DNA of 64,000 nucleotides from Sphingomonas changnyeongensis (GTDB taxonomy: Bacteria > Pseudomonadota > Alphaproteobacteria > Sphingomonadales > Sphingomonadaceae): contig NZ_CP047895.1 in NCBI RefSeq assembly GCF_009913435.1, forward strand, positions 2,426,501 through 2,490,500, read 5' to 3'. The position numbers and the translations under genes are program-made. The number at the start of each line of letters is the position of its first letter. The stretch's first letter is position 1. This document shows, piece after piece, positions 1-7,400 of this stretch. The notes under the pieces were generated by a model that searched no databases, was not told the DNA's origin, and saw only the letters and a list, made by a program, of their open reading frames with translations.

Positions 1-1
1 G

Positions 2-1051
2 GTGTCGACAAGCCCCCTGACCTGCGCGGATGCGATCGCGGCGGCGATCGCGGTCAACGGCCCCATTCCGGTCGCCGACTTCATGGCCGCCGCCAACCGC
101 TATTATTATGCCACGCGCGATCCGCTGGGCGCGGCGGGCGATTTCACCACCGCGCCCGAAATCAGCCAGATGTTCGGCGAACTGATCGGCCTGTGGCTGG
201 CCGATCTGTGGGACCGGGCGGGTCGCCCCGATGTGCATTATGTCGAACTGGGGCCCGGCCGGGGGACGCTGGCCGCCGATGCGCTGCGCGCCATGGCGCG
301 TGCCGGGCTGACCCCGCCTGTCCATTTCGTCGAAACCAGCCCGGTGCTGGCAGCGGCGCAGCGCGCGCGCGTGCCCGGTGCGACCAGGCATGACGATGTC
401 GACGCGCTGCCCGCCGACCGGCCGCTGCTGATCGTCGCCAACGAGTTTTTCGACGCGCTGCCGGTGCGCCAGCTGATCCGCACGGCAGCGGGCTGGCGCG
501 AGCGGCGCGTGGCCTGGGCGCATCCCCTGTTCGTGCCGGTGGCGGGCGGCCCGCCGCTCGACGCGCTGATCCCCGCCCATCTTGCCGATGCGCCGCCGGG
601 CAGCGTGATCGAAACCTCGCCGGCCAGCGTCAACATCGCCCGGCGGCTGGCGCGGCGGCTGGCCGATCAGGGCGGCGCGGCGCTGATCGTCGATTATGGC
701 TATGAAGGGCCGGCGGTCGGCGACACGGTGCAGGCGCTCAAGGCCCATGCCTATGCCAATCCGTTCGAAGATCCGGGTGAGCGTGACCTGACCGCCCATG
801 TCGATTTCGCGACCCTGGCCGAAGCGGCGGTGGCCGAGGGCGCGCGCGCCTTCGGCCCGGTCGATCAGGGCGTGCTGCTCGACCGGCTGGGGATCGGCGC
901 GCGTGCAGCCGCACTCACCGCCGCCCAGCCCGCCCGCGCCGAGGAGATTGCCACCGCGCGGATGCGGCTGACCGATGCCGGCCAGATGGGCACGCTGTTC
1001 AAGGCGCTGGCGCTGACCGCGCCGGCCTGGCCACAGCCCGCCGCGTTCTGA
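2..1051 (+). CDS. MidA/NDUFAF7-family class I SAM-dependent methyltransferase
   Basis: A 349-residue protein of the MidA/NDUFAF7 (DUF185) family, putative S-adenosylmethionine-dependent protein arginine methyltransferases; the mitochondrial member methylates a complex I subunit. Family signatures are visible: the N-terminal FTTAPEISQMFGE block (about residues 48-60), the SAM-binding glycine loop ELGPGRGTL (about 82-90) and an ANEFFDALP segment near residue 146. It opens with GTG at the very edge of the window, so the true start could lie further upstream. The next gene begins 16 bases after its stop on the same strand. The bacterial substrate is not known from sequence. Confidence 0.85.
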   Translation: MSTSPLTCADAIAAAIAVNGPIPVADFMAAANRYYYATRDPLGAAGDFTTAPEISQMFGELIGLWLADLWDRAGRPDVHYVELGPGRGTLAADALRAMARAGLTPPVHFVETSPVLAAAQRARVPGATRHDDVDALPADRPLLIVANEFFDALPVRQLIRTAAGWRERRVAWAHPLFVPVAGGPPLDALIPAHLADAPPGSVIETSPASVNIARRLARRLADQGGAALIVDYGYEGPAVGDTVQALKAHAYANPFEDPGERDLTAHVDFATLAEAAVAEGARAFGPVDQGVLLDRLGIGARAAALTAAQPARAEEIATARMRLTDAGQMGTLFKALALTAPAWPQPAAF

Positions 1052-1067
1052 AGGCCGAGCCGCCCCG

Positions 1068-1586
1068 ATGATCCTCTACCGCACCCCCACCATCGCCGAC
1101 GGGCCGGAGCTGGCCGAGATGGCACGGACAAGCTTTGTCGAAACCTTCGGGCATCTTTACCGGCCCGAGGATCTCGACGCTTTCTGCGCCGCCGCCTTCG
1201 GGCCGGACACCGGCATCCCGGCCCAGCTGCATGATCCGGCGCTGTCGTTCCGGATCGCAGCGGTCGACGGACGCATCATCGGCTTTGCCAAGCTCGGCCC
1301 GCGTACCCTGCCGGTCGAAAATGCCGATCCGCGCGCGATGGAGCTGCGCCAGCTTTACGTCCTGTCACCCTGGCACGGCCAGGGCGTCGCCCAGACGCTG
1401 ATGGACTGGACCATCACCACCGCCCGCGCCGCCGGGGCCCCGCAGCTCTATCTGTCGGTGTTTGTCGACAATCACCGCGCCCAGCGTTTCTACCAGCGCT
1501 ATGGCTTTGCCGATATCGGCCGCTACAGCTTCATGGTCGGCGCGCATGAGGACGAAGACCGCCTCTACCAGCTGGATCTTGCCTGA
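1068..1586 (+). CDS. GNAT family N-acetyltransferase
   Basis: A 172-residue single-domain acetyltransferase of the GNAT fold, expected to move an acetyl group from acetyl-CoA to an amine. The acetyl-CoA binding motif A is seen in LRQLYVLSPWHGQGVAQTLM (about residues 91-110), followed by the motif B region LYLSVFVDNHRAQRFYQRYGF (only the core NHRAQRFYQRYGF is cited). It lies between the methyltransferase and pgeF in a same-strand run with very short gaps, suggesting co-transcription. The substrate cannot be inferred. Confidence 0.85.
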   Translation: MILYRTPTIADGPELAEMARTSFVETFGHLYRPEDLDAFCAAAFGPDTGIPAQLHDPALSFRIAAVDGRIIGFAKLGPRTLPVENADPRAMELRQLYVLSPWHGQGVAQTLMDWTITTARAAGAPQLYLSVFVDNHRAQRFYQRYGFADIGRYSFMVGAHEDEDRLYQLDLA

Positions 1587-1620
1587 TGACGATCTCTGCC
1601 CCGCCCCCGATGATGGCCCC

Positions 1621-2388
1621 GTGCCGATCCGCGCCGACCAGCTGGGGGCGGTCCCGCACGGCTTTTTCGGCCGCCTGGGCGGCGTGTCGACCGGGCCGGT
1701 CGCCGGGCTGAACGCCGGGCTTGGCACCGGCGACGATCCGGCGGCGGTCGCGGAAAACCGGCGGCGGGCGGCGGCGGCGGTGCTGCCCGGCGCGCCGATC
1801 GTGTCGCTCTATCAGATCCATTCGGCCGATTGCGTGCGCGTCGACCAGCCCTGGGCCGAGGCGGAACGGCCGCGCGCCGATGCGCTGGTGACCGACCGGC
1901 CGGGGCTGCTGCTCGGCATCGTCACCGCCGATTGCGCGCCGGTGCTGCTCGCCGACCCGGCAGCGGGGGTGGTCGGGGCCGCCCATGCCGGGTGGAAAGG
2001 CGCGCTTGCCGGGGTGACCGACCGGACGGTCGCCGCGATGGTCGCGCTGGGTGCGGTGCCGGAGCGGATCATTGCCGCCATCGGCCCGACCATCGCGCGC
2101 GCCTCCTATGAGGTGGACGAGGATTTCGCCCGCCGTTTCGAGGCCGAAGATCCCGCGAACGAACGGTTTTTCGCCAGCGGCCGGCCCGGCCATTGCCAGT
2201 TCGACCTTGAAGCCTATCTGGTCGCGCGGCTGGCAGCGGCAGGGATTGGCCGCATCGCGGCGCTGGGCCTCGACACCTATGCCGATGCCGACCGGTTTTT
2301 CAGCTTCCGCCGTGCAACCCATCAGGGCGCGCCCGATTATGGCCGCCAGATCGCGCTGATCGGCCTTGCCGCCGGGGTCCGGGACTGA
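1621..2388 (+). CDS. pgeF: PgeF/YfiH polyphenol oxidase-family protein (peptidoglycan editing factor)
   Basis: Member of the DUF152/YfiH/PgeF family, often labelled laccase-domain; the E. coli protein is reported to remove misincorporated L-Ser peptides from peptidoglycan precursors. Conserved metal-site segments are present: YQIHSADCV, IVTADCAPVLL and the invariant AAHAGWKGAL. The open frame runs back into the acetyltransferase gene, but the family N-terminus (IRADQLGAVPHGFFGRLGG) fits a GTG start at 1621, giving 255 residues, the usual length. A TTG at 1579 is an alternative. Start choice is the main uncertainty. Confidence 0.82.
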   Translation: MPIRADQLGAVPHGFFGRLGGVSTGPVAGLNAGLGTGDDPAAVAENRRRAAAAVLPGAPIVSLYQIHSADCVRVDQPWAEAERPRADALVTDRPGLLLGIVTADCAPVLLADPAAGVVGAAHAGWKGALAGVTDRTVAAMVALGAVPERIIAAIGPTIARASYEVDEDFARRFEAEDPANERFFASGRPGHCQFDLEAYLVARLAAAGIGRIAALGLDTYADADRFFSFRRATHQGAPDYGRQIALIGLAAGVRD

Positions 2389-2472
2389 AAGTTTCGCTTG
2401 GGCTTCGACAAGCCGGGCTTTGTCCGGCTAAAGCGCGGGCAACAACAGACATCCGCCCTGGAGACGAATCCC

Positions 2473-3786
2473 ATGTCCGCAACCGAAACCGAAGCCGAGC
2501 TGTCGGGCGCGACGCCCCGCCGCAAGCCCAAGCCGCCGATCGACACCATCAACGGCCGCAAGCTCAAGCCGTCGACGCTGATGATGGGCCATGGCTATGA
2601 CCCGATGCTGTCGGAAGGCTCGCTGAAGCCGCCGATCTTCCTCACCTCGACCTTCGTGTTCGAGAATGCGGCCGCCGGCAAACGCCATTTCGAGGGCGTG
2701 ACCGGCAAGCGCCCGGGCGGCGCGGAAGGGCTTGTCTATTCGCGCTTCAACGGCCCCAATCAGGAAATCCTCGAAGACCGGCTGAGCGTTTGGGAAGACG
2801 CCGAAGAGGCGCTGACCTTTTCCTCGGGCATGTCGGCGATCGCGACCCTGTTCCTGTCGATGGTCCGCCCCGGCGACACCATCGTCCATTCCGGCCCGCT
2901 TTATGCGGCGACCGAAACGCTGATCGCCCGCGTGCTCGGCCGCTTCGGCGTGCATTTCCTCGATTTCCCGGCGGGCGCGACGCGGGCCGAGATCGACGCG
3001 GTGCTGAGCAAGGCCGCGACCGGGCGTGTGGCGCTCATCTATCTGGAAAGCCCGGCCAACCCGACCAACGCGCTGGTCGATGTCGAAGCGGTCAAGGCCA
3101 GCCGCGACGCGATTTTCGGCACCGGGCCGGATGCGCCGCCGATTGCCATCGACAACACCTTTCTCGGCCCGCTGTGGCACCAGCCGCTCAAGCACGGGGC
3201 CGATCTGGTCGTCTATTCGCTGACCAAATATGCCGGCGGCCACAGCGATCTGGTCGCGGGGGGCGTGCTTGGCCGCAAGGCGTTGATCGATCCCATCCGC
3301 ATGATGCGCAACACCATCGGCACGATCACCGATCCCAACACCGCCTGGATGCTGCTGCGCAGCCTTGAAACGCTGGAGCTGCGCATGACGCGCGCCGGGG
3401 AAAATGCCGCGCGGGTGTGCGCGTTCCTGCGCGACCATCCCAAGGTCGACCATGTCGGCTATCTGGGCTTTCTGGAGGGCGACCGGCAGGCCGATATCTA
3501 CAAGCGGCACTGCACCGGCGCGGGCTCGACCTTCTCGCTGTTCCTGAAGGGCGGCGAGGCGGAGGCGTTCCGGTTCCTCGACGCGCTCAAGATCGCCAAG
3601 CTCGCGGTCAGCCTGGGCGGCACCGAGACGCTGGCCAGCCACCCGGCGGGCATGACCCATTTGTCGGTGCCCGAGGAACGCAAGCAGGCGCTGGGCATTA
3701 CCGACAATCTGGTGCGGATCTCGATCGGGGTCGAGGATCCGGACGATCTGATCGCCGATTTCGATCAGGCGCTCGCCGCGATCTGA
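2473..3786 (+). CDS. Cystathionine gamma-synthase-family PLP-dependent enzyme
   Basis: A 437-residue Cys/Met-metabolism PLP enzyme (fold type I). Substrate-side segment VYSRFNGPNQEILEDRLS, cofactor loop TFSSGMSAIAT, the Asp-containing PIAIDNTFLGPLW and the Schiff-base lysine in YSLTKYAGGHSDLVAGG are all present, so it should be active in transsulfuration or direct sulfhydrylation around cystathionine and homocysteine. Exact reaction (gamma-synthase, gamma-lyase or sulfhydrylase) cannot be told from motifs. ATG 2473 is chosen because GGAG lies 10 bases ahead; the frame is open upstream to 2398 but without a good ribosome site. No gene symbol is assigned. Confidence 0.85.
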   Translation: MSATETEAELSGATPRRKPKPPIDTINGRKLKPSTLMMGHGYDPMLSEGSLKPPIFLTSTFVFENAAAGKRHFEGVTGKRPGGAEGLVYSRFNGPNQEILEDRLSVWEDAEEALTFSSGMSAIATLFLSMVRPGDTIVHSGPLYAATETLIARVLGRFGVHFLDFPAGATRAEIDAVLSKAATGRVALIYLESPANPTNALVDVEAVKASRDAIFGTGPDAPPIAIDNTFLGPLWHQPLKHGADLVVYSLTKYAGGHSDLVAGGVLGRKALIDPIRMMRNTIGTITDPNTAWMLLRSLETLELRMTRAGENAARVCAFLRDHPKVDHVGYLGFLEGDRQADIYKRHCTGAGSTFSLFLKGGEAEAFRFLDALKIAKLAVSLGGTETLASHPAGMTHLSVPEERKQALGITDNLVRISIGVEDPDDLIADFDQALAAI

Positions 3787-3868
3787 TCGTGCGTCCGGGC
3801 CGGGCGACATGGCGCGCCCGGCCCGGAGAGTCTTGCCCCGGCAGGCATATTGACCGACTAGAGGCAGG

Positions 3869-4993
3869 ATGAACGCGCCAGCCGATCCCGTCCCCGGTGG
3901 TTTCGACCTGATCGACGCAGCCGACGGACGGATCGTGCGGCTGAACGGCGCGCTGACCCTGGGCGGGCTGGGCGACCTGCCCGAACGGCTGGCGGCAATT
4001 GGGGGTCCGGTCGACCGGCTCGACCTGTCGGCGATCACCCGGATCGACACGGTCGGGGCATGGGTGATCCACCGGTTCGCAGCCGCCAGCGGTGCGGCGG
4101 TCGCCGGGGCAAGCGCCGATGCCGCGCGGCTGATCGAAACGGTGGCCGAGGCGCACCAGCCGGTCAAATGCCGGCCCGATCCCCTGCCCCCGTTTTTCCG
4201 CGTGCTTGAGGAAATCGGCACCGCGACCGCCCAGGCCGGGCGGACGCTGCTGGGGCTGCTCGCCTTTTTCGGCGCGATGATCAGCGCGCTGGGATCGGTG
4301 CTGCGTCACCCGCGCCGGTTCCGCTGGCATGCCGTCGTCCAGCGGTTCGAGGTGGTGGGCGTCGCCGCGCTCGGCATCATCGGGCTGATGAGCGTGCTGA
4401 TCGGCATCGTCATCGCGCAGCAGGGTTCGGTCCAGCTCGCCCAGTTCGGGGCGGAGTTTCTGACCATCAACCTCATTGGCCGCATCACGCTGCGCGAACT
4501 GGGTGTGCTGATGACCGCGATCATGGTCGCCGGCCGCTCCGGGTCCGCCTTTGCCGCGCAGCTCGGTACGATGAAGCTGACCGAGGAGGTCGATGCCATG
4601 CGCACGATCGGCGTGTCGCCGATGGAGGCGCTGGTGCTGCCGCGCGTGCTGGCGGCGGTGGTGATGATGCCGCTGCTCGGCTTTTATTCGTCGGTGGTCG
4701 CGATCATCGGCGGCGGGCTGTTCTGCTGGGTGTCGCTCGACATTCCGCCGATCACCTTCGTCCAGCGGCTGCGCGAGGTCGTGCCGATGACCGATCTGTG
4801 GGTCGGGCTGGTCAAGGCACCGGTGTTCGGCGCGATCGTCGCCCTGACCGGCTGTTTCCAGGGGATGCAGGTCAAGGGCGATGCCGAACAGGTCGGGCTG
4901 CGCACGACCGCCGCCGTCGTGCAGGCGATCTTCCTCGTCATCGTCCTCGACGCGTTCTTCGCCGTCTTTTTCGAGCGGATCGGCTGGATATGA
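3869..4993 (+). CDS. mlaE: MlaE-family ABC permease with fused N-terminal STAS (MlaB-like) domain
   Basis: Inner-membrane permease of a Mla/MCE phospholipid transport system. About 260 C-terminal residues form the MlaE (DUF140) domain, with several hydrophobic helices and the conserved LNLIGRITLRELGVLMTAIM-type region (here TINLIGRITLRELGVLM). The first ~110 residues resemble a STAS domain (RLDLSAITRIDTVGAWVIH), a role played by separate MlaB in E. coli, so this is a natural MlaB-MlaE fusion of 374 residues. The stop overlaps the ATG of the ATPase gene (ATGA), indicating translational coupling. Confidence 0.9.
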   Translation: MNAPADPVPGGFDLIDAADGRIVRLNGALTLGGLGDLPERLAAIGGPVDRLDLSAITRIDTVGAWVIHRFAAASGAAVAGASADAARLIETVAEAHQPVKCRPDPLPPFFRVLEEIGTATAQAGRTLLGLLAFFGAMISALGSVLRHPRRFRWHAVVQRFEVVGVAALGIIGLMSVLIGIVIAQQGSVQLAQFGAEFLTINLIGRITLRELGVLMTAIMVAGRSGSAFAAQLGTMKLTEEVDAMRTIGVSPMEALVLPRVLAAVVMMPLLGFYSSVVAIIGGGLFCWVSLDIPPITFVQRLREVVPMTDLWVGLVKAPVFGAIVALTGCFQGMQVKGDAEQVGLRTTAAVVQAIFLVIVLDAFFAVFFERIGWI

Positions 4994-5811
4994 GCGCGCC
5001 GCCGGTCATCTCCGTCAGGGGGCTGCGCACCGCCTTCGGCCCGCAGGTCGTGCATGACCAGCTGGACCTGGAGGTGCGCCGGGGCGAGATTCTGGGCGTT
5101 GTCGGCGGATCGGGCACCGGCAAATCGGTGCTGATGCGCTCGATCATCGGGCTGCAGCAGCCCGAGGCCGGCGAGGTCGAGGTGCTGGGCGTGCCGGTTA
5201 CGGGCGCGGGCGACGACGCGCTGCTCGACATCCGCAAGCGCTGGGGCGTGCTGTTCCAGGGCGGGGCGCTGTTTTCGACGCTGACGGTCGCGGAAAACAT
5301 TCAGCTGCCGATCCGCGAATTCTATCCTGGGCTGAGCCCGCAGCTGCTTGACGAGATCGCCGCCTACAAGATCGTCATGTCGGGCCTGTCGCCCGAAGCC
5401 GGGCCGAAATATCCGGCCGAACTGTCGGGGGGCATGAAAAAGCGCGCAGGCCTTGCCCGCGCCCTCGCGCTCGATCCCGAATTGCTGTTCCTTGACGAAC
5501 CGACGGCGGGGCTGGACCCGATCGGCGCGGCACGGTTCGACGAACTCACTTTGTCGCTGCGCGACACGCTGGGGCTGACCGTGTTCCTGATCACCCATGA
5601 TCTCGACACGCTTTATGCGATCTGCGACCGCGTCGCGGTGCTTGCCGACCGGCATGTGATCGCGGTCGGGACGATCGATCAACTGCTGGCCATGGACCAT
5701 CCATGGATCCAGGAATATTTCAACGGTCCGCGTGGGCGGCAGGCGGCGGCGGCAGTGACGGCGCACCCGGCGGGCGGCGGCGACCATGTTCGGGATAAGG
5801 ACAAAGGCTGA
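4990..5811 (+). CDS. mlaF: MlaF-type ABC transporter ATP-binding protein
   Basis: Cytoplasmic ATPase of the Mla/MCE lipid transporter, 273 residues. Walker A GGSGTGKS (about residues 37-44), signature LSGGMKKR (about 144-151) and Walker B LLFLDEPTAGLD (about 164-175) are intact. The GMKKR form of the signature is typical of MlaF-type ATPases. The ATG at 4990 overlaps the permease stop and the TGA at its end overlaps the ATG of the MCE gene, so three genes are coupled. The longer in-frame opening to 4798 lies inside the permease gene and is ignored. Confidence 0.92.
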   Translation: MSAPPVISVRGLRTAFGPQVVHDQLDLEVRRGEILGVVGGSGTGKSVLMRSIIGLQQPEAGEVEVLGVPVTGAGDDALLDIRKRWGVLFQGGALFSTLTVAENIQLPIREFYPGLSPQLLDEIAAYKIVMSGLSPEAGPKYPAELSGGMKKRAGLARALALDPELLFLDEPTAGLDPIGAARFDELTLSLRDTLGLTVFLITHDLDTLYAICDRVAVLADRHVIAVGTIDQLLAMDHPWIQEYFNGPRGRQAAAAVTAHPAGGGDHVRDKDKG

Positions 5812-6752
5812 TGGAAACCCGGTCCAACCATATCCTGGTCGGCTCGGTCGTGCTGATCCTGCTGCTCGCGGTCGCCGTGTTCACGATCTGGCTGGCGCGG
5901 GTGTCTGACGGCGGACGCAAGGTTTACGACATCTTCTTCAAGCAGTCGGTCGAAGGGCTGGCACAGGGCTCGGCGGTCAGCTTTTCGGGCGTGCCGGTCG
6001 GCCAGGTGCAGGATATCCGCATCTGGAAACAGGACCCGGATTTCGTCCGCGTCCGCATCTCGATTGCCGAAGACGTGCCGATCCTGCTCGGCACCACGGC
6101 AAGCATCCAGGGCAGCTTTACCGGCGTTTCGACGCTGCTGCTCGAAGGCGCGAAAAAGGGCGCGCCGCCGATCACCGAAAACGGCCCCGCCGGTGCGCCG
6201 GTGATCCCGACCAAGCCGGGTGGGCTGGGTGCGCTGCTCAACTCCGCGCCGCAGCTGCTCGAGCGGCTGTCGACCCTGACCGAGCGGCTGACCGAGACGC
6301 TGTCGGACCAGAACCAGAAATCGATCGGCAACATCCTGCGCAATGTCGACCGGCTGTCGGGTTCGCTCGCGGATCGCGGCCCCGAAATCGCCGCGACGCT
6401 CGCTGAAACGCGGGTGGCCGTTGCCCAGGCCGGCAAGGCCGCCGAGGAGATCGGGCGGCTGGCCGGCACGACCAACCAGCTGCTCGACGAACAGGGCCGG
6501 CCGCTGCTGGCCGAACTGCGCAGCACGGTGGCGCGCACGCGCGGGACGCTCGACAGCGTCGATGCCGCCATCGCCGATGCGCGGCCCGGCCTGCAGACCT
6601 TTTCCAACCGCACCATCCCCGAAATCGGCCTGCTGGTCCGCGACCTGCGCGACCTGTCCGAAGGGCTGAACGGCGTTGCCGAACGCCTGAACAGCGGCGG
6701 CGCGGGGTCGCTGGTCGGCCCGCGCAAACTCCCCGATTATGAAGGACGCTGA
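5811..6752 (+). CDS. mlaD: MlaD-type MCE-domain protein
   Basis: A 313-residue periplasmic lipid-binding subunit anchored by an N-terminal membrane segment (about residues 8-30, HILVGSVVLILLLAVAVFTI). An MCE domain follows (about 37-115), including GLAQGSAVSFSGVPVGQV. The rest is a long helical/coiled region with an LSDQNQ segment and leucine-rich repeats of polarity, as expected for the hydrophobic tunnel-forming or stalk part of MCE proteins. It overlaps mlaF by one base at the start. It is followed by the auxiliary lipoprotein gene of the same operon. Confidence 0.9.
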   Translation: METRSNHILVGSVVLILLLAVAVFTIWLARVSDGGRKVYDIFFKQSVEGLAQGSAVSFSGVPVGQVQDIRIWKQDPDFVRVRISIAEDVPILLGTTASIQGSFTGVSTLLLEGAKKGAPPITENGPAGAPVIPTKPGGLGALLNSAPQLLERLSTLTERLTETLSDQNQKSIGNILRNVDRLSGSLADRGPEIAATLAETRVAVAQAGKAAEEIGRLAGTTNQLLDEQGRPLLAELRSTVARTRGTLDSVDAAIADARPGLQTFSNRTIPEIGLLVRDLRDLSEGLNGVAERLNSGGAGSLVGPRKLPDYEGR

Positions 6753-6756
6753 CCGC

Positions 6757-7359
6757 ATGACCGCCACGCGCCCGCTTTTCGCCCTCGCCCTGTTCGCAGG
6801 CCTTGCCGGCTGCATCAGCCTGGGCGAGGAGCCGCCCGCGCGGCTGCTGACCCTGGCTGCGACCGACAGCGCCCCCGCCGGTCCGGGCGGGCCGGTCGCG
6901 CCGGGCACGGCGATCACCATCATGATGCCGCTGGTGCCCGCCAAGCTCCAGACCACGCGCGTGCCGGTGCAGGCCAGCGCGACCGAGATCGCCTATGTCA
7001 AGGACGCGCACTGGGTGGAGCCGCCCAACCGGCTGTTCCGCCGCCTGCTGGGCGAGGTGATCGCCGCGCGCACCGGGCGGGCGGTGCTCGACCCGCGCCA
7101 GTTCGCCGCCGATCCCGGTCTGCGCCTGGGCGGTCAGCTGAGCGAGTTCGGCGTCGATGGCGAAGGCCGCGCGGCGGTCGTGCAGTTCGATGCCGAGGCG
7201 ATGGGACCGGCGGGGCTGCGCACCCGCCGCTTCATCGCGCGCATGCCGCTGGCGCGGATCGACGGCCAGAGCGTCGGCCCGGCGCTCAACCGCGCCGCCA
7301 ACGATCTGGCCGGGCAGGTCGCCGACTGGCTGAAGGACGATCCCCCCACCCGGCCCTGA
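6757..7359 (+). CDS. ABC-type transport auxiliary lipoprotein (PqiC/ABC_trans_aux-like)
   Basis: A 200-residue outer-membrane lipoprotein that probably completes the MCE transport system, as PqiC does for PqiAB. The N-terminus is a lipoprotein signal with lipobox LAGC (Cys at residue 19). The C-terminal half has the family features AHWVEPPNRLFRRLL and repeated beta-rich segments. ATG 6757 is preferred because GAAGGA lies about 10 bases upstream and the signal starts cleanly; an in-frame ATG at 6739 inside the MCE gene would add six residues. Last gene of the operon. Confidence 0.82.
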   Translation: MTATRPLFALALFAGLAGCISLGEEPPARLLTLAATDSAPAGPGGPVAPGTAITIMMPLVPAKLQTTRVPVQASATEIAYVKDAHWVEPPNRLFRRLLGEVIAARTGRAVLDPRQFAADPGLRLGGQLSEFGVDGEGRAAVVQFDAEAMGPAGLRTRRFIARMPLARIDGQSVGPALNRAANDLAGQVADWLKDDPPTRP

Positions 7360-7400
7360 ACGCGCATCGCTGAGCCGGACCGGTCAGCCGCACAGGCTGG

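Noticed and set aside
2398..2472. SAM-II-type riboswitch before the sulfur-amino-acid gene
   Set aside because: The short leader shows only a weak GACAAGCC/GGCTTTGTC-like pairing and no recognisable SAM-II core.
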